A stretch of DNA of 11,918 bases from Deltaproteobacteria bacterium (GTDB lineage: Bacteria; Desulfobacterota; B13-G15), in contig QMLA01000009.1 of the NCBI GenBank assembly GCA_003646585.1, forward strand, positions 1 through 11,918, read 5' to 3'. A program made the position numbers and the translations under genes. Shown in pieces: positions 1 through 7,562 of this stretch (the stretch's first letter is position 1; each line of letters starts with the position of its first letter). A model generated the notes under the pieces. It had not been told where the DNA came from and made no database searches. It saw nothing but the letters and a program-made list of their open reading frames with translations.

Positions 1-1
1 G

Positions 2-913
2 GATATGGGTCCCGATGCCCTCATCCTCTCCACCAGATGTTACAAGCCGGATCGCTTCGGGCTCTTGGGCAAGGAAATCGTCGAGGTTTTGGCAGGTTAC
101 GGCGGGGATCCCCTGCTCGCGAAGTTGCCAAAGCCCTTAATCCCCCTCTATCAGGTCCTGACCGAACAGGGGGTGCGTCAAGATATCGTCAAAGGGCTGC
201 TGGAGGAGTTGAGGGAGAGGATGGAAAGGGCCGGCATCAGGGGTGGAAAGGCCCTCTGGGCCCTCCTTGCCAGGCTGATGATGGACCGGATGCCGGGGAT
301 CCCCAGAGAAGGGCCGGGGAGGATCGTCGTCCTTCTGGGGCTAAGTGGGGTGGGAAAGACTACCACGGCCTTGAAGCTTGCCTTAAGGGAAGGGAAAGCG
401 GGGCGGGAGGCCATCATCGTTACTCTTGATGCTGAGAGGATAGGGGGAGCGGAACTGCTGAAACTTTACGGAAAGGCGACCGGGATTACGGTTGAGGTCG
501 CTTCAAGCCGTGAGGAATTGCTTAAGGCCTTGCTCCGTCACTCCCACAAGGACCTCATGCTCATAGATACCCCGGGGATCAGTTACCATCACAACGGGTG
601 GCTCAGCGGGCTCCGGGATGTGATGTCCTTGAATTTGCGGGTGGAATTTCACCTTCTGATCAACGCCAGCATGAGGGAAGGGGAGGTGTCAAGGCTTCTG
701 AGACGCCTGAAGGGCCTTCCCCTTTCCGCCCTGCTCTTCACCAAGCTCGACGAGGCTTCGAGCTTTGGATCCATCTTCAACCAGACGGTCACAACGGGTC
801 TTCCCCTTTCTTACTTCACCACCGGGCAGCGGGTCCCCGAGGACATCGAGAGGGCGACCAAGCTCAGGGTGGTGGACCTCATCCTGAAGATTTCGGAGGG
901 GAGAGAGGGATGA
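2..913 (+). CDS. flhF: Flagellar biosynthesis GTPase FlhF (5' end cut by window edge)
   Basis: FlhF is a signal-recognition-particle-type GTPase that acts at the cytoplasmic membrane and recruits early basal-body parts, setting flagellar position. The frame is open to the window edge. The first visible residues, DMGPDALILSTR, match the end of the family's N-terminal B domain, so roughly 20 residues, including the true start, are probably missing. The Met at base 5 is internal. Counting from that Met, the G1 P-loop GLSGVGKTT is at residues 112-120, a G2-like DAERIGG at about 142-148, G3 DTPG at 188-191, G4 TKLDE at 246-250, and the closing TTGQRVPEDIE at about 272-282. The linker between the B domain and the GTPase core is short, giving an estimated full length of about 325 residues, towards the small end for the family. 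The stop overlaps the flhG start by 4 bp (ATGA). Identification is firm from the motifs and neighbours. Confidence 0.95.
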   Translation, partial: DMGPDALILSTRCYKPDRFGLLGKEIVEVLAGYGGDPLLAKLPKPLIPLYQVLTEQGVRQDIVKGLLEELRERMERAGIRGGKALWALLARLMMDRMPGIPREGPGRIVVLLGLSGVGKTTTALKLALREGKAGREAIIVTLDAERIGGAELLKLYGKATGITVEVASSREELLKALLRHSHKDLMLIDTPGISYHHNGWLSGLRDVMSLNLRVEFHLLINASMREGEVSRLLRRLKGLPLSALLFTKLDEASSFGSIFNQTVTTGLPLSYFTTGQRVPEDIERATKLRVVDLILKISEGREG

Positions 914-1707
914 AGACCATAGCGATAACGAGCGGGAAAGGCGGGGTCGGCAAGAGCACCATAGTGGCGAACCTGGCCTTTGCCCTCTCCGAGATGGGCA
1001 AACGGGTCATGGTCCTTGATGCCGACCTCGGGCTGGGGAACATCGATGTGCTCTTTGACCTGAGACCCAAATACACCCTGGAGCACGTCATAAAGGGGGA
1101 AAGGGGCCTCAAGGAGATAATCCTGGAGGGGCCAAAGGGCATTAAGGTCATCCCGGCCCCTTCAGGGGTTGAGGAGATGGCGGCCCTGAACCAGCAGCAG
1201 AGGCTCCTGCTCATTGAGGAATTCCGATCGGTGGCAGACGGGGTCGAAATCCTTCTGATCGATACTGCTCCCGGGATCTCCTCCAACGTGATCTTCTTCA
1301 ACCTGGCCGCATCCAAGGTCGTGGTCGTCGTCTCACCGGACCCTTGCTCCATGGTGGACAGCTACGCCCTCATGAAGGTGATGGCCTTAAGCCACTCAAA
1401 GCGCCTCTTCGACCTCTTGGTGAACAACGTCAGGGATGAGCGGGAGGCCTCAAGGATATACGAGCGCCTCGATACCCTGGCGAGCCACTTCCTCGGTGCA
1501 ACCATCAACTACTTCGGCTACGTCCCCTCGGACCCAAAGGTCCCCATGGCATCAAGGCGCAAACGCCTTGTGGTGGAGGCCTTCCCCGAATCAAAGGCCA
1601 GCAGCCGCCTTTTCGAGATCGCCCGAAAGATCTCCGAGATGCCCGAAAGGGAACTCTCACCCGAGATGGTGTTCTTCTCCGAGGAGAGGTCATGGGAGCG
1701 GCCTTGA
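910..1707 (+). CDS. flhG: MinD-like ATPase FlhG (FleN/YlxH), flagellar number regulator
   Basis: FlhG is a ParA/MinD-family ATPase that works with FlhF to control flagellar number and placement. It dimerises on ATP and binds the membrane. The 265-residue product begins MKTIAITSGKGGVGKS, with the deviant Walker A motif at residues 9-16 and signature Lys10. LDADLGLGN follows at 36-44, and the switch segment LLIDTAPGIS at 115-124 (Asp118). VVSPDPCSMVDSYALMKV at about 140-157 is typical of FlhG. The frame stays open upstream to about 598, but that part only shadows flhF. The ATG at 910, overlapping the flhF stop, places Walker A where the family has it. With this start there is no N-terminal DQAxxLR helix, the segment known in some FlhG proteins to stimulate FlhF GTPase. 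The end overlaps fliA by 16 bp. Confidence 0.94.
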   Translation: MKTIAITSGKGGVGKSTIVANLAFALSEMGKRVMVLDADLGLGNIDVLFDLRPKYTLEHVIKGERGLKEIILEGPKGIKVIPAPSGVEEMAALNQQQRLLLIEEFRSVADGVEILLIDTAPGISSNVIFFNLAASKVVVVVSPDPCSMVDSYALMKVMALSHSKRLFDLLVNNVRDEREASRIYERLDTLASHFLGATINYFGYVPSDPKVPMASRRKRLVVEAFPESKASSRLFEIARKISEMPERELSPEMVFFSEERSWERP

Positions 1708-2435
1708 AGCGACTGAAGCCTCAGGAGATGGAGGTTGTCGAACAGTATTTGCCAATGGTAAAGTACATAGCCCAGCATGTGGCCTCGCGCTTACCACAGC
1801 AGGGTTTTGATCTCAACGATCTCATCCACGCTGGGATCCTAGGGCTTATTGAAGCTGTAAAGCGGTACGATCCCTCCAAGGGCATAAGGTTTGAGAGTTA
1901 TGCGCGTTTCAGGGTGAAGGGGGCAATCCTTGATGAGGTGAGGGCGCATGATGTGCTCCCGCGCACCTGGCGCCAAAAGGCCAAGTCCTTCGAGGACGTT
2001 TATATGAAGCTTGAACAACAACTCGGGCGCACCCCTTCTGAGGAAGAGGTGGCCCGAGAGCTGGGTATAACGTTGCAGCAGCTTCACGAGGATCTGCGGG
2101 AGCTTTCGTCCCTCAGGGTGGTGAGCCTCGAGGGGATCATGGGAGAGGAGGGGGAGGATCGTCCCCTGAGGGAGATCCTGGCCGATCCCGATCAGAGGGA
2201 TCCCCTTGAGATCCTGGGGCTTTCCGAACTCAGGGATCGGCTGGCAGAGGCCATTGAGGAGCTTCCAGAGAAGCACCGTCTGGTGATCACCCTTTATTAT
2301 TACGAGGAGCTCACCATGAAGGAGATAGCGATGGTCCTGGGGGTTACCGAGTCCAGGATCTCCCAGATCCATTCCGAGGCCATCCTTTCTCTTAGGGCCA
2401 AACTCAGGAGGGTCTTGGATGATGAAGGAAAATAA
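1692..2435 (+). CDS. fliA: Flagellar sigma factor FliA (sigma-28, FliA/WhiG family)
   Basis: This is a sigma-70-family factor of the FliA/WhiG group, which directs RNA polymerase to late flagellar promoters such as those for flagellin, motor and chemotaxis genes. Its 247 residues are the usual length. Region 2 runs from about residue 15 to 85 and includes DLIHAGILGLIEAVKRYD (43-60) and IRFESYARFRVKGAILDEVR (65-84). Region 3 follows (about 93-148) with the FliA-like LGRTPSEEEVARELGI. Region 4 (about 183-241) contains LPEKHRLVITLYYYEELTMKE and the helix-turn-helix VLGVTESRISQIHSEA. The ATG at 1692 lies inside the end of flhG, just after GAGAGG, with short spacing as at other genes here. The last 17 bp overlap the kinase gene. 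No flgM (anti-sigma) gene is visible in the window. Confidence 0.95.
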   Translation: MGAALKRLKPQEMEVVEQYLPMVKYIAQHVASRLPQQGFDLNDLIHAGILGLIEAVKRYDPSKGIRFESYARFRVKGAILDEVRAHDVLPRTWRQKAKSFEDVYMKLEQQLGRTPSEEEVARELGITLQQLHEDLRELSSLRVVSLEGIMGEEGEDRPLREILADPDQRDPLEILGLSELRDRLAEAIEELPEKHRLVITLYYYEELTMKEIAMVLGVTESRISQIHSEAILSLRAKLRRVLDDEGK

Positions 2436-3570
2436 GGCTCAGGAACTCCTGAAGGAGGCCTTCCAGGGGTTCTGGAGGGCATCCCTCGAACTTCAACGCT
2501 ACTACAGGTCGCTGGAGGAAAGGGTCAGGGAACTCACCGAGGAACTTGAGAGGAGCAGGCTCGAGCGGGAGGAGATGGCGCAACTGCTCGAGGAGGTCAT
2601 GGAGAGCCTTTCAAGTGGCGTTCTCGTGGTGGAGAAGGGGAAGGTGGTGGCCTTAAATACCGCCGCCCAAGAGATCCTGGATCTCCCCAAGGAGGCCATC
2701 CTCGGACTTCCCCCGGAGGACCTTCCTTTACTGGAGCAGGGACCTGTTGATCGGGAGGACACAAGGAGGCTTGACGGGAAGGTGATAAGGGTTCAGGCCT
2801 CTCCCCTTAAGGGACGCGATGGGCAGGTGGTGGTCCTTGAGGACATAACCGAGCTTGAGAAATGGCGCTCTCAGGCGGTAAGGGGTGAAAGCTTCAACGC
2901 GATGGAAGAGGTCGCTTCGCATCTTGCCCATCAGGTCCGGACCCCCCTTTCGGTGATGAAGCTCCTCTGCTCGCTCCTTGAAGAGGAGCTGAGGGGCGAT
3001 CCTCGTCATGATCTCGCAGAGCAGGTCCTCAAGGGGGTGGAGGAGATAGAAGGGGTGATTTCCCATATTCTGCTCTTCATCAGGCCCCAAAAGCCCACCC
3101 TGAAGCCCCTGGACCTGAGGGAACCGCTGGAGGAGGTCCTGGACTTTGTGGGCAGGTTTGTGAAGGAAAACGGCATAGAACTCGAAAAGACGCTGTCCGA
3201 GGAACCCCTCCTGATAGAGGGAGATGGGGAGCTCCTTAAGCATGTCTTTTTCAATCTCGTCCTCAATGCCGTTCAGGCCATGTCCGAGGGAGGGAGGCTA
3301 AAGGTTGAGGCCTCCGCAGGGGCCTCCAGGCTCAAGGGGGAGCTTGTGCGGGTTGTGGTCCAGGATACTGGCCCGGGCATCCCCCCGGAACATCTCCGGC
3401 ACATCTTCAAGCCCTTCTTCAGCACAAAGCCCAAGGGGATGGGTTTGGGGCTTACGGTGGTTCACAGGATTGTTGAGGCCCATGGGGGCCTCGTGGAAGT
3501 TGAGAGCCAGGTGGGGAAGGGCACCCGTTTCATCCTCTCCTTCCCCAGGCTCAGGAAGGAGGTGTCATGA
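2419..3570 (+). CDS. Cytosolic PAS-domain sensor histidine kinase (FlrB/FleS/NtrB-like)
   Basis: This is a two-component sensor kinase that presumably phosphorylates the response regulator encoded next to it. In its 383 residues I see no membrane segment or signal peptide, so it should be cytosolic. An N-terminal Glu/Arg-rich coiled coil (about 5-60) is followed by a PAS-like domain (about 61-148). The phosphoacceptor H-box is LAHQVRTPL with His171, close to the 'AHQIRTPL' form of flagellar FlrB/FleS kinases. The ATPase domain has an N-box (FFNLVLNAVQAM, Asn283), G1 box DTGPGIP (Asp316), F-box FKPFFSTK and G2 box GMGLGL (about 340-345). The start is the ATG at 2419, 6 bp after AGGAGGG (2406-2412); the adjacent ATG at 2422 is also possible. 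The stop overlaps the regulator's ATG by 4 bp. The flagellar role is inferred from position and the H-box; the signal it senses is unknown. Confidence 0.88.
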   Translation: MMKENKAQELLKEAFQGFWRASLELQRYYRSLEERVRELTEELERSRLEREEMAQLLEEVMESLSSGVLVVEKGKVVALNTAAQEILDLPKEAILGLPPEDLPLLEQGPVDREDTRRLDGKVIRVQASPLKGRDGQVVVLEDITELEKWRSQAVRGESFNAMEEVASHLAHQVRTPLSVMKLLCSLLEEELRGDPRHDLAEQVLKGVEEIEGVISHILLFIRPQKPTLKPLDLREPLEEVLDFVGRFVKENGIELEKTLSEEPLLIEGDGELLKHVFFNLVLNAVQAMSEGGRLKVEASAGASRLKGELVRVVVQDTGPGIPPEHLRHIFKPFFSTKPKGMGLGLTVVHRIVEAHGGLVEVESQVGKGTRFILSFPRLRKEVS

Positions 3571-4907
3571 TGGAGCCCAGGGTCCTCGTAGTGGATGACG
3601 AGCCGAGCATGTGCAGGGCCCTAAGTGCCGTCCTTGAGCGTTTCGGCCTGAAGGTCTCCACCGCCCTGGATGGCCTCCAGGGCCTGACGAAATTTCGACG
3701 GGATGTCTACGATCTGGTCATCGCGGATTTGAAGATGCCGGGAATGTCGGGGGTGGAGCTCTTAAAGGAGATAAAGCGGATTTCCCCCCGCACCCCAGTG
3801 GTGCTGCTCACGGCCTATGGAACCATCGAAGGGGCCGTGGAGGCCATGAAGGAGGGGGCCTTCGATTTCCTCCAGAAGCCCTTCTCGCCGGAGGTCTTGA
3901 GGGATGTGGTCTCAAGGGCCTTGCGCCCCAGGGATCAGGATTCCCCAAAGAGTCGCCCCATAATTACCCAAAGTCCGCTGATGCTCGAGGTCCTGGATAT
4001 GGCCAGGGAGGTGGCCAAGAGTTCGGCTCCCATCCTCATTACGGGGGAGAGCGGGACGGGCAAGGAACTTCTGGCCCGCTATATCCACGAGCACAGTCCC
4101 CGATCGAGGGGTCCCTTCGTCGCCATAAACTGTGCGGCCCTGCCCGAGGGATTGCTCGAAAGCGAGCTCTTCGGTCACGAACGGGGTTCCTTCACAGGGG
4201 CCGTAAGCCAGAAGAAGGGCAAGTTCGAGCTCGCCCATGGGGGGACCATCCTCCTCGATGAGATCTCGGAGATGCCCTTGGCGCTTCAGGCCAAGTTGTT
4301 GCGGGTGCTGCAGGAGGGGGAGATAGACAGGGTCGGCGGTCTTAAGCCCATTCCCGTCGATGTTAGACCCATTGCCACAAGCAACCAGGACCTTTCGGAG
4401 AGGATACGCCAGGGTAAGTTTCGCGAGGACCTTTACTTCAGGCTCAACGTGGTCCATCTGAAGCTGCCTCCCTTGAGGGAGAGGGAGGAGGATATCCCCC
4501 TTCTTGCGGAATATTTCCTTGAGAAGTACGCGAGGCTCAACGGGAAGCCCGTAAAGGAATTTTCACCCGAGGCCCTCGAGAAGCTCTCCAGGTACTCGTG
4601 GCCGGGAAACGTCAGGCAGCTGGAGAACGTCATCCACCGGGCGGTGCTTCTGGCAAGATCCGAGAGGATAACGGCCGAGGATTTGATCCTGGAGGAGGAA
4701 ATAGGGGTAGGGAGAATGGGTGCGGGCCTGAGCCTGAGGGAGATGGAGAAGAGGCTCATCATAGAGACCCTGAGGAGGGTTGGAGGGAACAGGACCAGGG
4801 CAGCGAAGCTGCTGGGAGTGAGCGTCAGGACCATCCGCAACAAGCTCAAGGAATACGGAATCGACGGCAGGATTTTTGCGAAAGGAGGAAATGATGGAGC
4901 TGTTTGA
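3567..4907 (+). CDS. Sigma-54-dependent response regulator (FlrC/FleR/NtrC family)
   Basis: This is a bacterial enhancer-binding protein that remodels sigma-54 RNA polymerase when phosphorylated, here most likely at mid-class flagellar promoters. In its 446 residues, the receiver domain (about 4-118) has acidic pair Asp10/Asp11, phospho-Asp54 in ADLKMPG, Thr82 and Lys104. The AAA+ domain (about 134-365) has Walker A GESGTGKE at 160-167, the sigma-54 contact loop as GSFTGA (207-212) rather than the usual GAFTGA, Walker B ILLDE (Asp231, Glu232), FREDLYFRLNVV (285-296) and WPGNVRQLENV (345-355). The Fis-type helix-turn-helix (about 388-431) includes NRTRAAKLLGVSVRTIRNKL. The start is ATG 3567 (4-bp overlap with the kinase) or ATG 3570, which sits 7 bp after GGAGG and is better spaced. 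The last 14 bp overlap flgB. Partnership with the upstream kinase is inferred from adjacency. Confidence 0.92.
   Translation: MMEPRVLVVDDEPSMCRALSAVLERFGLKVSTALDGLQGLTKFRRDVYDLVIADLKMPGMSGVELLKEIKRISPRTPVVLLTAYGTIEGAVEAMKEGAFDFLQKPFSPEVLRDVVSRALRPRDQDSPKSRPIITQSPLMLEVLDMAREVAKSSAPILITGESGTGKELLARYIHEHSPRSRGPFVAINCAALPEGLLESELFGHERGSFTGAVSQKKGKFELAHGGTILLDEISEMPLALQAKLLRVLQEGEIDRVGGLKPIPVDVRPIATSNQDLSERIRQGKFREDLYFRLNVVHLKLPPLREREEDIPLLAEYFLEKYARLNGKPVKEFSPEALEKLSRYSWPGNVRQLENVIHRAVLLARSERITAEDLILEEEIGVGRMGAGLSLREMEKRLIIETLRRVGGNRTRAAKLLGVSVRTIRNKLKEYGIDGRIFAKGGNDGAV
4865..4880 (+). promoter_or_regulatory. Weak candidate sigma-54 -24/-12 element before flgB
   Basis: The sequence CGGCAGGATTTTTGCG has GGCA and TTGC at exactly sigma-54 spacing, with GG and GC dinucleotides 12 bp apart, immediately upstream of the structural genes. 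Against it, the expected transcript start falls at about 4891, on the first flgB ATG, which would leave out the GGAGG at 4884-4888. It also lies inside the coding sequence of the regulator. It may be chance. Confidence 0.22.
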
Positions 4908-5286
4908 CAAGACCATCGAATTGCTACAGCGGGGAATAGCCCTGAGCTGGTTCAGGCATGGCCTTTTGGCTTCCAACATCGCCAACGTGGAGACGCCGGG
5001 GTTTGAGCCGAGGGACATAGATTTTAAGGCTGAGCTTGAGAAGGCCTTAAGGGGTGGGGGGATCGAGCTCTTGAGGACCAATCCCAGGCATCTGGGTGCG
5101 GAGCGCTCCCAGGGCATTCGAATCCTTTACCGCGGCGACTGGGAGAACCCGGATGGGAACCGGGTAAACCTGGAGAAAGAGGCCGTTGAACTTGCCGAAA
5201 ATTACCTCCATTACATGGCCATGCTGAGGATCCTGCAGAGGAAGCTGGAAAGATTGAAATACACCATCTCTGAAGGAGGGAGGTAG
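4894..5286 (+). CDS. flgB: Flagellar proximal rod protein FlgB
   Basis: FlgB is one of the proximal rod subunits, exported by the flagellar type III system and assembled in the periplasm on the MS ring/FliE. The 130-residue product begins MELFDKTIELLQ and carries the rod/hook-family N-terminal signature ASNIANVETPGFEPRDIDF (about 26-44). Its C-terminal helix around ENYLHYMAMLRILQRKLERLK is expected to pack against the N-terminal helix. Two ATGs stand side by side. The second (4894) is 5 bp from GGAGG (4884-4888) and gives the family-like M-x-LFDKT start. The first (4891) would add one Met, and an upstream TTG at 4876 is less likely. The gene starts inside the end of the regulator gene and ends 2 bp before flgC. 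Confidence 0.95.
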   Translation: MELFDKTIELLQRGIALSWFRHGLLASNIANVETPGFEPRDIDFKAELEKALRGGGIELLRTNPRHLGAERSQGIRILYRGDWENPDGNRVNLEKEAVELAENYLHYMAMLRILQRKLERLKYTISEGGR

Positions 5287-5288
5287 GG

Positions 5289-5696
5289 ATGGATGTGTAT
5301 AAGATCATGAACATAGGGGCGTCGGCCCTTTTGGCCCAGAGGAAGAGGATGGAGGTGTTGTCCTCCAACCTGGCCAATCTCCACACGACCCGTACCCCCC
5401 AAGGCGGTCCTTACAGGAGGAGGGACGTCGTCTTTCAGGCCGAGCCTGTGGAAGGGGAGGCCATGGGGGTGAAGGTGGTGGGGATTGTCGAGGATCGAAG
5501 GAGGCCCTTTCGCGTGGTTTACGATCCTGGCCATCCTGATGCAGATGAAAACGGCTATGTGAGGCTTCCCAATGTGAATTTGATGGAGGAGATGGTCAAC
5601 ATGGTTTTGGCCACAAGGAGCTATGAGGCAGCCTTAAAGGTCATCTCCACTGCCGAGGAGATGGCCCTACGGACTATTGACATCCTGGGGAGGTAA
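5289..5696 (+). CDS. flgC: Flagellar proximal rod protein FlgC
   Basis: FlgC is a second proximal rod subunit and works next to FlgB in the periplasmic rod. Its 135 residues are the normal size. The N-terminal signature MNIGASALLAQRKRMEVLSS with NLANLHTTRTPQGGPYRRR (about 27-45) is highly typical of FlgC, as is the C-terminal helix with NLMEEMVNMVLATRSYEAAL. As for other rod proteins there is no cleavable signal peptide, consistent with type III export. The ATG at 5289 follows GGAGGGAGG (5277-5285) that spans the flgB stop, so translation is probably coupled. It ends 3 bp before fliE. Confidence 0.97.
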   Translation: MDVYKIMNIGASALLAQRKRMEVLSSNLANLHTTRTPQGGPYRRRDVVFQAEPVEGEAMGVKVVGIVEDRRRPFRVVYDPGHPDADENGYVRLPNVNLMEEMVNMVLATRSYEAALKVISTAEEMALRTIDILGR

Positions 5697-5699
5697 GGG

Positions 5700-5987
5700 A
5701 TGAAGGTCGGTTTCGATCCGAAGGTCCTTGGGTCCTCTCCCGCAGTTGAGCCGAAGGAGTTCAGGGGAAAGGAGGATTTTCTCAAGACCCTGGAGGAGGC
5801 CATAAAGGAGGTTAACCGCTTGCAACTTGAGGCCGATGAGGCTGTAAAGGAGCTCTCTTTGGGCAAGGGGGACCTCCACGAGACCATCTTGGCCCTGGAG
5901 AAGGCCGATATCTCCTTCAGGCTGATGATGCAAATAAGGAACAAGCTCATCAGGGCCTATGAGGAAGTCATGAAGATGCCCCTTTAA
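5700..5987 (+). CDS. fliE: Flagellar hook-basal body protein FliE
   Basis: FliE is the adaptor between the MS ring (FliF) and the rod, an early substrate of flagellar export. The 95-residue product is of standard length. The conserved C-terminal half is clear: LHETILALEKADISFRLMMQ then IRNKLIRAYEEVMKMPL, the region that forms the FlgB-like helix. The N-terminal half is Glu/Lys-rich and variable, as is common. The ATG at 5700 is preceded by GGGGAGG (5687-5693) at the end of flgC. The gene lies in the conserved flgB-flgC-fliE-fliF order. Confidence 0.96.
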   Translation: MKVGFDPKVLGSSPAVEPKEFRGKEDFLKTLEEAIKEVNRLQLEADEAVKELSLGKGDLHETILALEKADISFRLMMQIRNKLIRAYEEVMKMPL

Positions 5988-5996
5988 GGCTAAGCC

Positions 5997-7562
5997 ATGG
6001 GCAGGTTCCTCGAGTTTTTGAAAGAGCTTCCCCTTTCGCGAAAGATAAGCCTCCTGGTGGTGCTCCTTGGGACCGTGGGGGTTATTCTATTTGCGGTCAA
6101 GGCAACCCAGAGATTCGATTACGTGACCCTTTATCGGGGGCTTGACCCCGAAGACATGAGCGCCGTCATCGAATATCTCAAACAGCAAAAGGTCCCTTAC
6201 AGGGTGGACCCCCTCTCCAGTTCGGTGATGGTACCAGCTGAGAAGGTCTATCAGTTGAGGATGGACCTCGCTTCAAAGGGCATTCCCTCTGGGGGGAAGG
6301 TGGGGTTTGAGATCTTCGACAAGACCAAACTGGGGATGGGGGAGTTCGTCCAGAGGGTCAATTACCGTCGGGCCCTGGAAGGGGAACTTGCCCGAAGCAT
6401 CATGAAACTTGATGCGGTTCGGGATTGCCGGGTGCACATAGTCCTGCCCAAGGATTCCCCCTTTGTGGGCGAAAGGATTGAGGCGAGGGCCTCGGTGGTC
6501 CTCGACATGAAGATGGGCAGGAGGCTCAGCCCGGAGGAGGTCGAGGCCATAAGGCACCTTGTGGCAAGTGCCGTTGAGGGGCTCGATCCGGATGACGTGA
6601 GTGTGGTCGATACAAAGGGAAGGCTGCTCTCCGGGAGGCCCAAGGGTTCTGTGCTGGGGGCTACATCGGATCAGATCGCTTTGCAGAGGAAATGGGAGAA
6701 GTCCCTGGAGGAGAAGATAGTTTCGCTGCTTGAGCCCGTGGTAGGGCCGGGGAAGGTCATCGCCAGGGTGTCGAGCGAATGGGACTGGAAACAGGTGAAG
6801 CAGCGCCAGGAGCTGTTTCAATCCCAGCCCGTGGTCAGAAGCAGGCAGATAACCGAGGAGACGACCGCCGGCACCCCTCCCTTCGGGATTCCCGGGGTTG
6901 CTTCCAATATAAGGGCCCAGGGGGCTGCGGCCCGGAGGGCCTCAGCTACTGCGGGTAAGCTCACCGTCGGGTCCACGAGGCGAACCGAGATCGTGAACTA
7001 CGAGGTGGGCAGAAGCCTCCTTGAGGTTACCGAACCCATGGGGAAGCTCAAGAGGCTCTCGGTTGCCGTGCTCGTGGACGGGAAATACCAGACGGTGGGC
7101 GAGGGTGAGGCAAAGAGGGTCGAATTCGTCCCCCTGGGGCAGGAGGAGCTCTCCAGGATCGAGCAGATCGTCAGGGATGCCGTGGGGCTTGACCCGGCAA
7201 GGGGAGACAGGCTCACGGTGGTGAGCCTCCCCTTCAGGGTCGAGGAGGAAGAGGTCGCACCGCCCGAGAAGCCCTTCCCCATAGAGAGGGTCCTCTGGGC
7301 CATGAAGTATCTTGTCCCCCTAATTGTGGCCCTTCTGGTGATCTTTGTGATCATAAGGCCTTTGATGAGGAGCGTGCTTGAGGCCCGGGTTGAAGTGGTC
7401 CAACGGGCCCTCCCTCCGGAGAGGGAGGCCGAAGAGGAGGCGGAAGTTAAGGCCCCGCCGGTTGCCGAGGCGACTTTGCGCCTCGCCAAAGAGGATATAG
7501 ATTATACGGTGGGCATGGTGAGGAAGTGGCTGAAGGAGGAGGAGGGTGGCAGAAGAAGGTAG
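5997..7562 (+). CDS. fliF: Flagellar MS-ring protein FliF
   Basis: FliF forms the MS ring in the cytoplasmic membrane and is the base for the rod, export gate and switch. The 521-residue protein has a first membrane segment at about 17-35 and a second at about 437-455. Between them is the periplasmic ring-building region, with LYRGLDPEDMSAVIEYLK (45-62), the VNYRRALEGELARSI region (121-135) and RVHIVLPKDSPF (145-156). The family's GVPGxxSN signature appears as GIPGVASN (297-304). The cytoplasmic tail ends VGMVRKWLKEEE (505-516), the expected FliG-binding helix. The gene starts 9 bp after fliE. The final 17 bp overlap fliG, which fits the tight physical pairing of the two proteins. Confidence 0.97.
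   Translation: MGRFLEFLKELPLSRKISLLVVLLGTVGVILFAVKATQRFDYVTLYRGLDPEDMSAVIEYLKQQKVPYRVDPLSSSVMVPAEKVYQLRMDLASKGIPSGGKVGFEIFDKTKLGMGEFVQRVNYRRALEGELARSIMKLDAVRDCRVHIVLPKDSPFVGERIEARASVVLDMKMGRRLSPEEVEAIRHLVASAVEGLDPDDVSVVDTKGRLLSGRPKGSVLGATSDQIALQRKWEKSLEEKIVSLLEPVVGPGKVIARVSSEWDWKQVKQRQELFQSQPVVRSRQITEETTAGTPPFGIPGVASNIRAQGAAARRASATAGKLTVGSTRRTEIVNYEVGRSLLEVTEPMGKLKRLSVAVLVDGKYQTVGEGEAKRVEFVPLGQEELSRIEQIVRDAVGLDPARGDRLTVVSLPFRVEEEEVAPPEKPFPIERVLWAMKYLVPLIVALLVIFVIIRPLMRSVLEARVEVVQRALPPEREAEEEAEVKAPPVAEATLRLAKEDIDYTVGMVRKWLKEEEGGRRR

Noticed and set aside
598..909. Upstream extension of the flhG frame by 104 codons
   Set aside because: It lies wholly inside flhF in another frame, shows no domain, and the ATG at 910 puts Walker A at the family position.
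2062..2077. TGGGTATAACGTTGCA, sigma-54-like spacing inside fliA
   Set aside because: The CA after GG is missing, it is within the coding sequence, and the next gene start is about 340 bp away.
3912..5117. Long reading frames on the minus strand (3912-4457 and 4563-5117), with similar ones at 1839-2372, 6273-6821 and 9485-10018
   Set aside because: They are opposite well-identified genes, carry no recognisable motif, and are expected in GC-rich coding DNA with biased third positions.
5809..5824. AGGTTAACCGCTTGCA, sigma-54-like spacing inside fliE
   Set aside because: Only GG and TTGCA match; it is internal to fliE with no gene start nearby.
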